Positions 33,752 through 41,918 of a DNA stretch of 64,000 bases are shown here, piece by piece. The notes beneath the pieces are model-generated. The model was not told where the DNA came from and did no database searches. It was given only the letters and a program-made list of their open reading frames with translations. Source of the DNA: Dryocola boscaweniae. Lineage in GTDB: Bacteria; Pseudomonadota; Gammaproteobacteria; Enterobacterales; Enterobacteriaceae. Where the stretch lies: contig NZ_JALHAP010000082.1 in NCBI RefSeq assembly GCF_025215095.1, forward strand, positions 186,001-250,000. The letters run 5' to 3'. A program made the position numbers and the translations under genes. Position 1 is the first letter of the stretch, and every line of letters begins with the position of its first letter.

Positions 33752-35095
33752 ATGGCGAACAACATCACGGCTGATGAGATTCGGGAAAAGTTTTCGCACG
33801 CAATGTCGGCGATGTACCAGCAAGAGGTGCCTCAGTACGGCACGTTGTTAGAATTGGTCGCCGATGTAAACCTCGCGGTACTGGAAAACGATCCGCAACT
33901 GCAGCAACAACTGGAAAATGCCGACGAACTGGCAAGGCTTAACGTTGAGCGCCACGGGGCTATCCGCGTCGGCAAAGCCGAGGAGCTGGCTACGTTAAGA
34001 CGAATTTTTGCCGTCATGGGCATGCTGCCTGTGGGCTATTACGATCTTTCCCAGGCCGGCGTGCCGGTGCATTCCACCGCGTTTCGCCCGATTGACGATA
34101 CGTCCCTTGCTCGCAACCCGTTCCGCGTCTTCACCTCTTTGCTGCGCCTTGAGCTCATTGAAAACGAATCCCTGCGCAAAAAGGCGGCGGCAATCCTTGC
34201 GAAAAGAAATATTTTTACGCCGCGCTGCCGGGGGCTGCTTGATATTTACGACCAGCAGAAAGGTTTAAACGAGACGCAGGCGGATGAGTTCGTCAGGGAA
34301 GCGCTGGAAACGTTCCGCTGGCACAGCCATGCCACCGTTAATGCTCAAACCTACCAGGCGCTGCACGATCAGCATCGGTTGATAGCCGACGTCGTGTGCT
34401 TTCAGGGCTGCCATATCAACCACTTAACTCCACGAACGCTGGATATTGATCGCGTGCAGGCGCTCATGCCGGAATACGGTATTTCCCCCAAAGCGATAAT
34501 TGAAGGGCCACCGCGGCGCGAATTTCCGATTCTGCTGCGCCAGACCAGTTTTAAAGCGCTGGAAGAACCGATTTTGTTTGCCGGCGAGCATCACGGAACG
34601 CACACGGCGCGGTTTGGCGAAATCGAACAGCGCGGAGTGGCTTTGACGCCGAAGGGACGCGCCTTGTACGACGAACTGCTTCTTGCTGCGGGCAGCGGCA
34701 AAGACAACCTCAGCCATCAGCATCATTTGCAGGAAGTCTTCAGCCGCCTGCCGGACAGCGATACGCTGCTGCGTCGCCAGGGGCTGGCCTATTTCCGCTA
34801 TCGCTTAACGCCTGCGGGCGAAATGCATCGGTCGGGAATAAAACCGGGCGATGACCCGCAGTTGCTGATTGAACGCGGCTGGCTGGTGGCGCAGCCTATC
34901 ACCTATGAAGATTTTCTGCCGGTCAGCGCCGCAGGTATTTTCCAGTCTAATTTAGGCTGCGAAAGCGGTTCCCGCAGCCATGGACACGCCAGTCGCGAAG
35001 CCTTTGAACAGGCGCTCGGTGCAACGGTTGCCAACGAGTTTGAGCTCTATCAACAGGCCGAAGATCGCAGTAAACGACGTTGCGGACTGCTCTGA
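33752..35095 (+). CDS. ydcJ: YdcJ, DUF1338 / 2-oxoadipate dioxygenase-decarboxylase family
   Basis: This 447-residue protein equals E. coli YdcJ. The family (DUF1338, HglS) includes Fe(II) enzymes of the VOC fold that turn 2-oxoadipate into 2-hydroxyglutarate in lysine catabolism. The metal-ligand region VPVHSTAFRPIDD and the segment CHINHLTPRTLDIDRVQ are conserved. The E. coli substrate is not settled. The ATG at 33752 matches E. coli MANTITADEIRE; the frame from 33653 lacks support. It is divergent from pcaH and followed by a carboxylesterase 41 bp later. Confidence 0.92.
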   Translation: MANNITADEIREKFSHAMSAMYQQEVPQYGTLLELVADVNLAVLENDPQLQQQLENADELARLNVERHGAIRVGKAEELATLRRIFAVMGMLPVGYYDLSQAGVPVHSTAFRPIDDTSLARNPFRVFTSLLRLELIENESLRKKAAAILAKRNIFTPRCRGLLDIYDQQKGLNETQADEFVREALETFRWHSHATVNAQTYQALHDQHRLIADVVCFQGCHINHLTPRTLDIDRVQALMPEYGISPKAIIEGPPRREFPILLRQTSFKALEEPILFAGEHHGTHTARFGEIEQRGVALTPKGRALYDELLLAAGSGKDNLSHQHHLQEVFSRLPDSDTLLRRQGLAYFRYRLTPAGEMHRSGIKPGDDPQLLIERGWLVAQPITYEDFLPVSAAGIFQSNLGCESGSRSHGHASREAFEQALGATVANEFELYQQAEDRSKRRCGLL

Positions 35096-35136
35096 AAGCG
35101 TTACTCTGCCGGGAGGTTGATAACAAGGAACAGCAG

Positions 35137-36651
35137 ATGGAAGAGCCTGAAAGCCCGTTGGTTAATGTCGTTCAGGGTAAAGTTGCCGGAACAAAAGAAG
35201 GGGAATGCAACGTATTTCGCGGCATCCCCTTCGCGGCTCCGCCCGTAGGTGAATTGCGCTGGCGAGCGCCTGCGCCTCCGGCAAGCTGGCAGGGGGTCAG
35301 GCTCGCCACGAAGTTTTCCTCCGCAAGCTGGCAAAGCCTGGAATATTGCAAAGCCGTCGGCGGCGGCGATCCTGGTGAATTCTCTGAAGATTGCCTCTAT
35401 CTGAATATCTGGACGCCCGTAAAAGGCGGTGCTAAACCGCTGCCGGTTATGGTCTGGCTGCACGGCGGCGGCTACACCATTGGCGCGGGTGGATTAGTTC
35501 CGTACGACGGCCGCGAATTCGCTTCGCGCGGCGTGGTGCTGGTGTCAATCAACTATCGGCTGGGACACCTGGGCTTTTTCGCGCACCCGGCGCTTGAAGG
35601 CGAAGATCCTGCCGGGCCGCTTTATAACTTTGCGCTGATGGATCAAATCGCCGCGCTTGAATGGGTGCGGGAAAACATCCATGCCTTTGGCGGCGATGCC
35701 GGGAACATTACGCTGTTTGGCGAGTCGGCAGGGGCGCGCAGCGTGCTGTCGCTTTTAGCCTCGCCGCTTGCCGGCGGGCTATTCCATAAAGCGATTGTCC
35801 AGAGCGCTTACACCTTGCCGGACGTTGACCGCCGCCAGGCCCTGAGAAAAGGGATTTCTCTGGCGCGTCATTTTGGGCTGGAAGAGGCAACCGCTGAACA
35901 ATTACGCGCGCTGCCGGCCGAGGCATTCTGGGCGCTGGAAGCGCCGCTAAATATTGGCCCGGCGCCCATCAGCGGCGATCGCGTTCTGCCAGAACCGATG
36001 CTGGACGTTTTCTTTGCGGGCAAGCAGCACCCGATGCCGATAATGATCGGCAGCAACAGCGATGAGGCCAGCGTGTTGAGCTATTTTGGCATCGATCTCG
36101 CCGGGCAAATTGAGCTGCTGCGCCGGGAGAAACGGTTCGGGCTGGGATTGATAAAACTGCTTTATCCCGGCGTAAAAGGCGATAGCGAGCTAGGCCGCCA
36201 GGTGTGCCGCGATATGGCATTTACCACCATGGGCTTTGTGGTGATGCAGGCGCAGCAGCGCACAGGCCAGCCCTGCTGGCGTTATTACTTCGATTATGTT
36301 GCCGAGGCGGAACGCAAAACCTACGCAAACGGAACCTGGCATGGTAACGAAGTGCCTTATGTATTCAATACCTTACATCTCACGCCGCCCGCCTGCGAAT
36401 ACGCGACAGAAAGGGACCTGGCCTTCTGCGCAAAAGTCTGCGACTACTGGGCCCAGTTTGCCCGTGAGGTAACCTCTGAAAGTGAATACCTTGAGGGTAT
36501 TTTGCGCTGGCCGGCCTGCACCCGGCGGCGTGACAGAACGATGCTGCTGGGAGTGAACAAGCAGGCGCAATTCAGGATAAGCAATCGTTTTATGCGAACC
36601 CGCATGCAGTTATTTAAACGCGTAATGAAACATCATGTGCAGTTAAACTGA
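35137..36651 (+). CDS. Type B carboxylesterase
   Basis: This 504-residue alpha/beta hydrolase of the carboxylesterase B family (p-nitrobenzyl esterase type) has the nucleophile motif FGESAGARS, the oxyanion hole GGGY in LHGGGYTIGAG and the early signature CLYLNIWTP. SNSDEAS and TWHGNEVPY hold the probable acid and histidine. No signal peptide is present, so it is cytosolic. The ATG at 35137 has an AAGGAA ribosome site. It lies 41 bp after ydcJ and may be co-transcribed. The natural ester is unknown. Confidence 0.88.
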   Translation: MEEPESPLVNVVQGKVAGTKEGECNVFRGIPFAAPPVGELRWRAPAPPASWQGVRLATKFSSASWQSLEYCKAVGGGDPGEFSEDCLYLNIWTPVKGGAKPLPVMVWLHGGGYTIGAGGLVPYDGREFASRGVVLVSINYRLGHLGFFAHPALEGEDPAGPLYNFALMDQIAALEWVRENIHAFGGDAGNITLFGESAGARSVLSLLASPLAGGLFHKAIVQSAYTLPDVDRRQALRKGISLARHFGLEEATAEQLRALPAEAFWALEAPLNIGPAPISGDRVLPEPMLDVFFAGKQHPMPIMIGSNSDEASVLSYFGIDLAGQIELLRREKRFGLGLIKLLYPGVKGDSELGRQVCRDMAFTTMGFVVMQAQQRTGQPCWRYYFDYVAEAERKTYANGTWHGNEVPYVFNTLHLTPPACEYATERDLAFCAKVCDYWAQFAREVTSESEYLEGILRWPACTRRRDRTMLLGVNKQAQFRISNRFMRTRMQLFKRVMKHHVQLN

Positions 36652-36746
36652 GCCCGCGGCCGTTTTGCCTTCAATAAAATTTTTAATTTCTGGGAAATAT
36701 TGCCGCCTTTTAACTTACGTTTAAACAACGGATACGGAGTTAAAAG

Positions 36747-36968
36747 GTGCCAACGGTCTATTTTTATCTGCTTCTCGCTTCCGGTTACGGCTCAAACGTG
36801 TCATGGAACGTTACGCCGATGCCAGATATGGAAATATGCAAACTCACGCTGGAAGAGGTGGTTAAAGGGATCAGCCCCGATCTGAATTACGGAAGCGTTC
36901 CCGCGCCGTCAGGCGCAAAATGTATCGAAATCACCCGCGGCTCGGACGAGGCGGTTTCGAATAATTAG
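36747..36968 (+). CDS. Small hypothetical protein, 73 residues
   Basis: A GTG-start frame encodes 73 residues (MPTVYFYLLLASGYGSNVSW onward). GGAG at 36736-36739 sits 7 bp before the GTG. The N terminus is hydrophobic but is not a clear membrane segment. I recognise no family. It lies between the esterase and a convergent LysR gene that ends 10 bp away. It could be real or a chance frame. Confidence 0.4.
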   Translation: MPTVYFYLLLASGYGSNVSWNVTPMPDMEICKLTLEEVVKGISPDLNYGSVPAPSGAKCIEITRGSDEAVSNN

Positions 36969-36977
36969 CTGACGCTA

Positions 36978-37838
36978 TTAACTCAGGCTCAGTAAACTTT
37001 CGCAGAATGCCGCAATCCCGGCGGCGTTTTCGCTTCCCTGTCGAATGGCCAGACGATAATGGGCCCCGGTTTTCACGCTGTGTTCGAAGGGGCGCACCAG
37101 CCTGCCCATTCGTATATCTTCTGCCACCAGCGTTTCATCGGCGATGGCGATGCCGAATCCCTGGATGGCTGCGCTGATTGCAAGATCCATGGTGTCGAAA
37201 TGCTGGTTTTTAATCATCACAGGTTGCTTTGCCGGGTAATCGGCCAGCCAGAGCGACCAGTCCGTGCGGTCGCGCGTTGGATGCAAAAAGGTGAAACGTT
37301 GTAGATCTTCGGCAGACAGCGGCCCCGCCGGCAACAGGCTCTGGCTGATGACCGGTGTAAGGATCTCTTCAAAAAGCAGCGTGCCGGCTTTGGCATGAGG
37401 GCCAAAAACAATCGCCACATCGTAAGGTTCGTTTTTGAAGTTAATGCCGTGATCCACCGTAGTGGTGAGCGCAACCTGAATATCCGGGGCATGTAGCTCA
37501 AGCTGTATGATTTTAGGCACCAGCCAGCGCATAGCGCAGGTCGGCGCCTTCAGGCGGATTACGCTCGGTTTATGGCAGGCGCGGTCGGCCACATCAAGCA
37601 GCTTTTCAAAAGCATTTTGCAAATCAGGGAGCAGGGCGCTGCCCTGCGGCGTAAGGTATAAACCGCGAGCGTGGCGTTCAAATAACGCAAAGCCCAGCCA
37701 TTCTTCAAGCGACGCTATTTTACGGCTAACCGCTCCCTGCGTGAGACATAACTCTTTCGCTGCCCGAGTCAGATTTAAATGTCTGGCGGTGACCAGAAAT
37801 GCATCAACAGTATTGAGGGGAAAATTATGCCGCGCCAT
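36978..37838 (-). CDS. LysR-family regulator, GcvA-like
   Basis: This 286-residue LysR regulator of the GcvA/AmpR branch starts MARHNFPLNTVDAFLVTARHLNLTRAAKELCLTQGAVSRKI. The effector domain has DVAIVFGPHAKAG and the typical end. GGAG at a fitting distance supports the ATG at 37838; an upstream ATG at 37871 would add 11 residues. It is divergent from the aminotransferase gene and is its likely regulator. Confidence 0.88.
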   Translation of the reverse strand: MARHNFPLNTVDAFLVTARHLNLTRAAKELCLTQGAVSRKIASLEEWLGFALFERHARGLYLTPQGSALLPDLQNAFEKLLDVADRACHKPSVIRLKAPTCAMRWLVPKIIQLELHAPDIQVALTTTVDHGINFKNEPYDVAIVFGPHAKAGTLLFEEILTPVISQSLLPAGPLSAEDLQRFTFLHPTRDRTDWSLWLADYPAKQPVMIKNQHFDTMDLAISAAIQGFGIAIADETLVAEDIRMGRLVRPFEHSVKTGAHYRLAIRQGSENAAGIAAFCESLLSLS

Positions 37839-37955
37839 GTCGCTCTCCGCTGAGCCATGCATTTTTTGCATGGCTATTATGACAACAATTCGTTTGTCGT
37901 GGCAACCGCATCCGGATTGAATAGTTATGCAAATCGAGCCTCAACAGGAGCGGCC

Positions 37956-39125
37956 ATGACTATCCATACCCCGGTTCAACATCGTTCAAAACTACCCGAT
38001 GTGGGAACCACCATTTTTACCGTTATCGGCCAGCTCTCGGCGCAGCATAACGCAATTAACCTTTCGCAGGGCGCGCCGAACTTTTCACCCGACCCTAAAC
38101 TTATCGCAGGCGTCACCAAAGCCATGCTGGATAACCATAACCAGTACTCGGCAATGACTGGCCTTGCCCCGCTGAAAACGCTGATTACCGAGAAAGTGGA
38201 AACGCTCTACGGCGCGCGTTACGACGCAGGCGATGAAGTGCTGATTACCGCCAGCGCCAGCGAAGGACTGTATTCGGCCATCAGCGGTTTAGTGCATCCG
38301 GGCGACGAAGTGATTTACTTTGAGCCTTCCTTCGACAGCTACGCGCCAATTGTGCGCCTGCAGGGAGCAAAACCCGTTGCCCTGAAGCTCGCGCTGCCGG
38401 ATTTCACCGTGAACTGGGATGAAGTGCGGGCGGCCATCACGCCTCGAACACGTATGATAATCATCAATACGCCGCACAACCCGAGCGGACAGATATTTAA
38501 CGCACAAGATCTGGCAATGCTGGCGGCGTTGACGCGCAACACGGATATCGTCATTTTGTCCGATGAAGTGTATGAACACATCGTGTTCGACGGCCAGCGT
38601 CACCACGGCATGGCGACTCATCCACAGCTTGCCGAGCGCAGCGTAATTGTCTCTTCGTTTGGCAAAACGTTTCATGTTACGGGCTGGCGCGTGGGATATT
38701 GTCTGGCGCCGGCGGCGTTGATGGATGAAATTTGCAAGGTGCATCAGTTTTTGATGTTTTCTGCCGATACGCCAATGCAGTACGCTTTTGCTGACTACAT
38801 GACCGATCCGCAAACCTATCTGTCGCTGGCGGCTTTCTATCAGCGCAAGCGCGATCTGATGCAGACATTGCTGGCGGGGTCGCCGTTTAAGCTGTTGCCG
38901 AGCGCAGGTTCGTTCTTCCTGCTCGCCAGTTTCGACCATTTCAGCGACGAGTCCGACAGCGAGATGGTGAAGCGATTGATTATTGAACAGGGCGTGGCGA
39001 CGATTCCGCTCTCCGCGTTTTACACTGACGGAACGGACAATAAATTGATTCGTCTTTCTTTTGCCAAAGACGAAGCCACATTACGGGCGGGCGCACAGGC
39101 GCTTTGCCAGCTAAAACCACGTTAA
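37956..39125 (+). CDS. PLP-dependent aminotransferase, YbdL-like
   Basis: This 389-residue class I aminotransferase is close to E. coli YbdL (methionine aminotransferase, 386 residues) and to kynurenine aminotransferases. The Schiff-base lysine is in SSFGKTFHVTGWRVGY, the PLP-contact motif NTPHNPSGQIF is present, and the phosphate-binding region follows. It starts SKLPDVGTTIFTVIGQLSA after an AGGAG ribosome site at 37946; the frame from 37857 overlaps the LysR gene. A solute-binding protein gene follows after 13 bp, which suggests uptake and transamination of an amino acid. Confidence 0.9.
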   Translation: MTIHTPVQHRSKLPDVGTTIFTVIGQLSAQHNAINLSQGAPNFSPDPKLIAGVTKAMLDNHNQYSAMTGLAPLKTLITEKVETLYGARYDAGDEVLITASASEGLYSAISGLVHPGDEVIYFEPSFDSYAPIVRLQGAKPVALKLALPDFTVNWDEVRAAITPRTRMIIINTPHNPSGQIFNAQDLAMLAALTRNTDIVILSDEVYEHIVFDGQRHHGMATHPQLAERSVIVSSFGKTFHVTGWRVGYCLAPAALMDEICKVHQFLMFSADTPMQYAFADYMTDPQTYLSLAAFYQRKRDLMQTLLAGSPFKLLPSAGSFFLLASFDHFSDESDSEMVKRLIIEQGVATIPLSAFYTDGTDNKLIRLSFAKDEATLRAGAQALCQLKPR

Positions 39126-39138
39126 AAAAGGGGTCACA

Positions 39139-39978
39139 ATGAAAAAAATCCATGCGCCAGGTTTAGCTGTTGGAAGGTTCGCTGTTTCCTCCGGATTGGC
39201 GGTCACAAAACTGCGCTACGGCGTGTTAGCTGTCGGGATGCTCGCTGCTTTCTCGGGACTGGCAGCCACTGAACTGCGCTACGGCGTTGAGGCTGAATAT
39301 CCGCCGTTTGAAAGCCGTAATTCGGCAGGGGAGCTGGAAGGGTTTGATATCGAACTGGGGAACGCTATTTGTAAGGCGGCAAGCCTGAAATGCTCCTGGG
39401 TTGAAACCTCCTTTGACGCGTTAATACCCGGCCTGATGGCGAAGAAATTTGATGCGATTAACTCGGCAATGAATATTACCGAACAGCGCCGTAAAAGCAT
39501 CGATTTTACCCAGCCCATTTATCGCATTCCTTCTCAGCTTGTGGGCAAGGCCGACAGCGCGGTGGACGCCACGCCTCAAGGGCTGAAGGGCAAAACCATT
39601 GGCGTTCTGCAGGGCTCCATTCAGGAAACCTACGCCAAAGAGCACTGGGAAAAGCAGGGCGTAACGGTGGTTTCTTACAAAGACCAGAATATGGCCTGGG
39701 CCGACCTGCTTAATGGCCGAATCGATGCTTCGCTGGTCATGTCCGCAGCCGGGCAGGCGGGTTTCTTAAGCAAACCTCAGGGGAAAGGCTTTGGCTTTAT
39801 CGGCAAGCCGGTGAGCGACGATACTATCCTCGGCAGCGGTATCGGTTTTGGCCTGCGTAAAGGCGATGCGGATACCAAAAAACAGCTCGATGAGGCGATT
39901 GAAAAAGTGAAGGCCGACGGCACGGTAACCTCGCTTGCCAGAAAATATTTCCCCGGCATTGACGTCTCTGTGAAGTAA
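39139..39978 (+). CDS. Amino acid ABC transporter solute-binding protein with repeated signal region
   Basis: This 279-residue periplasmic binding protein of family 3 (HisJ/ArtJ/GlnH type) has TELRYGVEAEYPPFESR at the mature start, GFDIELGNAIC and a C-terminal DGTVTSLARKYFPGIDV. It likely binds a polar amino acid. The N terminus is unusual: residues 9-29 and 30-50 are two copies of the signal-peptide core plus the first mature residues. Export would need the second copy to act with a long basic leader. No permease or ATPase genes are adjacent. Confidence 0.88.
   Translation: MKKIHAPGLAVGRFAVSSGLAVTKLRYGVLAVGMLAAFSGLAATELRYGVEAEYPPFESRNSAGELEGFDIELGNAICKAASLKCSWVETSFDALIPGLMAKKFDAINSAMNITEQRRKSIDFTQPIYRIPSQLVGKADSAVDATPQGLKGKTIGVLQGSIQETYAKEHWEKQGVTVVSYKDQNMAWADLLNGRIDASLVMSAAGQAGFLSKPQGKGFGFIGKPVSDDTILGSGIGFGLRKGDADTKKQLDEAIEKVKADGTVTSLARKYFPGIDVSVK
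39163..39288 (+). repeat. Tandem 63-bp duplication in a signal-peptide region
   Basis: Unit 1 (39163-39225) and unit 2 (39226-39288) are in frame and match at 50 of 63 bases by my count, and 15 of 21 residues. Both end in CTGCGCTACGGCGT. Confidence 0.9.
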
Positions 39979-39990
39979 TCCCGCTTTTCA

Positions 39991-40021
39991 CCCTCTCTCT
40001 TCACGGGAGAGGGGCATTTTT
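39991..40021 (+). terminator. Rho-independent terminator after the binding-protein gene
   Basis: CCCTCTC (39991-39997) pairs with GAGAGGG (40007-40013), followed by GCATTTTT. Confidence 0.75.
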
Positions 40022-40212
40022 CCGCTCATTTTTCGGTTCATTCCGGTTCAAATAAAAAAACTGCGTTCCTGAGCCAAATCCAGGCCGACAACCGTTGGAT
40101 TAGCGGTGAATTTTGTCTAGAGTGTGCGGTCGTAATGGTTGTAACAGCTTGCCGTAGTTCTGCCCGCAAAGCAGGACGAAATACATCGACATAAAAGGAC
40201 GATTTCTCAGGC

Positions 40213-41868
40213 ATGAACCGCAGACGTTTTATCAAAGCCTCTATGGCTCTCGCCGCAGCCTGCGGCACTCCGACCCTTGCCACTTTCTTTTCTCGCGCAG
40301 CTTTCGCCGCAGAATCCGATATCGCCGATGGCCGCACCACCGAGTTTGATTTTTCAGTGCTTCAGGCAATGGCTCATGACCTGTCGAAAAAACCGTGGAG
40401 CGGCGCGCCTCGTCCATTGCCGGATACGCTGGCAACGCTCACGCCGCAGGCTTATAACGCCATTCAGTATGACGCGGACCATTCGCTGTGGAATAACCTC
40501 GATAATCGCCAGCTCGACGTGCAGTTCTTCCACGTGGGGATGGGGTTTAAGCGCCGCGTGCGTATGTTCTCCGTAGATTCAGCCACGCACCTGTCTCGTG
40601 AAATTCACTTCCGCCCGGAGCTGTTTAACTACAACGATGCGGGGGTGGATACCAGGCAACTGGAAGGGCAGATGGATCTCGGTTTCGCCGGATTTAAAGC
40701 CTTCAAAGCGCCGGAACTGGCGCACCGCGATGTGGTTTCTTTCCTGGGCGCCAGCTACTTCCGCGCTGTAGATAACACTTACCAATACGGTTTGTCCGCA
40801 CGTGGCCTTGCGGTAAATACCTTTACCGACCAGCTTGAAGAGTTCCCGGACTTCACATCGTTCTGGTTTGAAACGCCAAAAGCTGGCGACACGACGTTTG
40901 TGGTCTACGCGCTGATGGACAGCAAAAGTGTCACCGGGGCGTATAAATTTATCATTAGCTGTGAAGAAAAACGCGTGGTGATGGAGGTGGATAATCATCT
41001 TTATGCCCGCGAAAATATCAAGCAGTTGGGCATTGCGCCGATGACCAGCATGTTCGCCTGCGGCACTAACGAACGCCGTATGTGCGACACCATTCATCCG
41101 CAGATCCATGATTCCGACCGCCTGGCGATGTGGCGCGGCAACGGCGAATGGATTGCTCGTCCGCTAAATAACCCGCAGAAACTCCAGTTCAATGCCTATA
41201 TGGACAATAACCCAAAGGGGTTTGGTCTGCTGCAGCTTGACCATGAGTTCGCCAACTATCAGGACATTATGGGCTGGTACAACAAACGTCCGAGTCTGTG
41301 GGTTGAGCCGCGCAACAAATGGGGTAAAGGCAACGTTTGCCTGATGGAAATCCCTACCACGGGCGAAACTTTAGATAACATCGTTTGTTTCTGGCAGCCG
41401 GAAAAACCGGTGAAGGCGGGCGATGAGCTGGAGTTTAAATATCGCCTGTACTGGAGCGGTCTGCCGCCGGTAACCACCGAGCTTGCTCGCGTCTACGCAA
41501 CGCGCACGGGTATGGGCAGTTTCCCGGAAGGCTGGGCGCCGGGCGAACACTTTCCGGATAAATGGTCACGTCGTTTCGCCATCGATTTTGTTGGCGGCGA
41601 TTTGAAAGCTGCGGCGCCGAAAGGTATCGAACCGGTTATCACGCTTTCAAACGGCGAAGCGAAGCAGATCGAAATTCTCTACGTCGAGCCTTTCGACGGC
41701 TACCGTATTCTGTTCGACTGGTATCCGACTGACGATTCCACCGCGCCGGTAGATATGCGTATGTTCCTGCGCTGTCAGGGCGACGCTATCAGCGAAACCT
41801 GGCTGTATCAGTATTTCCCACCGGCTGCGGACAAACGTAACTACGTTGACGACCGCGTGATGAAATAA
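40213..41868 (+). CDS. opgD: Glucan biosynthesis protein OpgD
   Basis: OpgD (MdoD) shapes osmoregulated periplasmic glucans by controlling their backbone structure. The 551-residue protein equals E. coli OpgD. It has a Tat signal peptide with RRRFIK followed by a weakly hydrophobic stretch and a cleavage region AAFAAES. The OpgG-like beta-sandwich domain follows (VRMFSVDSATHLSREIHFRPELFNYND, FWQPEKPVKAGDELEFKYRLYW). It stands alone between terminators; the E. coli neighbour ydcH is not present. Confidence 0.95.
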   Translation: MNRRRFIKASMALAAACGTPTLATFFSRAAFAAESDIADGRTTEFDFSVLQAMAHDLSKKPWSGAPRPLPDTLATLTPQAYNAIQYDADHSLWNNLDNRQLDVQFFHVGMGFKRRVRMFSVDSATHLSREIHFRPELFNYNDAGVDTRQLEGQMDLGFAGFKAFKAPELAHRDVVSFLGASYFRAVDNTYQYGLSARGLAVNTFTDQLEEFPDFTSFWFETPKAGDTTFVVYALMDSKSVTGAYKFIISCEEKRVVMEVDNHLYARENIKQLGIAPMTSMFACGTNERRMCDTIHPQIHDSDRLAMWRGNGEWIARPLNNPQKLQFNAYMDNNPKGFGLLQLDHEFANYQDIMGWYNKRPSLWVEPRNKWGKGNVCLMEIPTTGETLDNIVCFWQPEKPVKAGDELEFKYRLYWSGLPPVTTELARVYATRTGMGSFPEGWAPGEHFPDKWSRRFAIDFVGGDLKAAAPKGIEPVITLSNGEAKQIEILYVEPFDGYRILFDWYPTDDSTAPVDMRMFLRCQGDAISETWLYQYFPPAADKRNYVDDRVMK

Positions 41869-41870
41869 GC

Positions 41871-41904
41871 AAAAGCCCCGCGGTTAACGTCGCGGGGCTT
41901 TTTT
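41871..41904. terminator. Bidirectional terminator between opgD and hpxO
   Basis: AAAAGCCCCGCG (41871-41882) pairs with CGCGGGGCTTTT (41891-41902), with T runs on both strands. Confidence 0.92.
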
Positions 41905-41918
41905 ATCGCGTCTGCACA

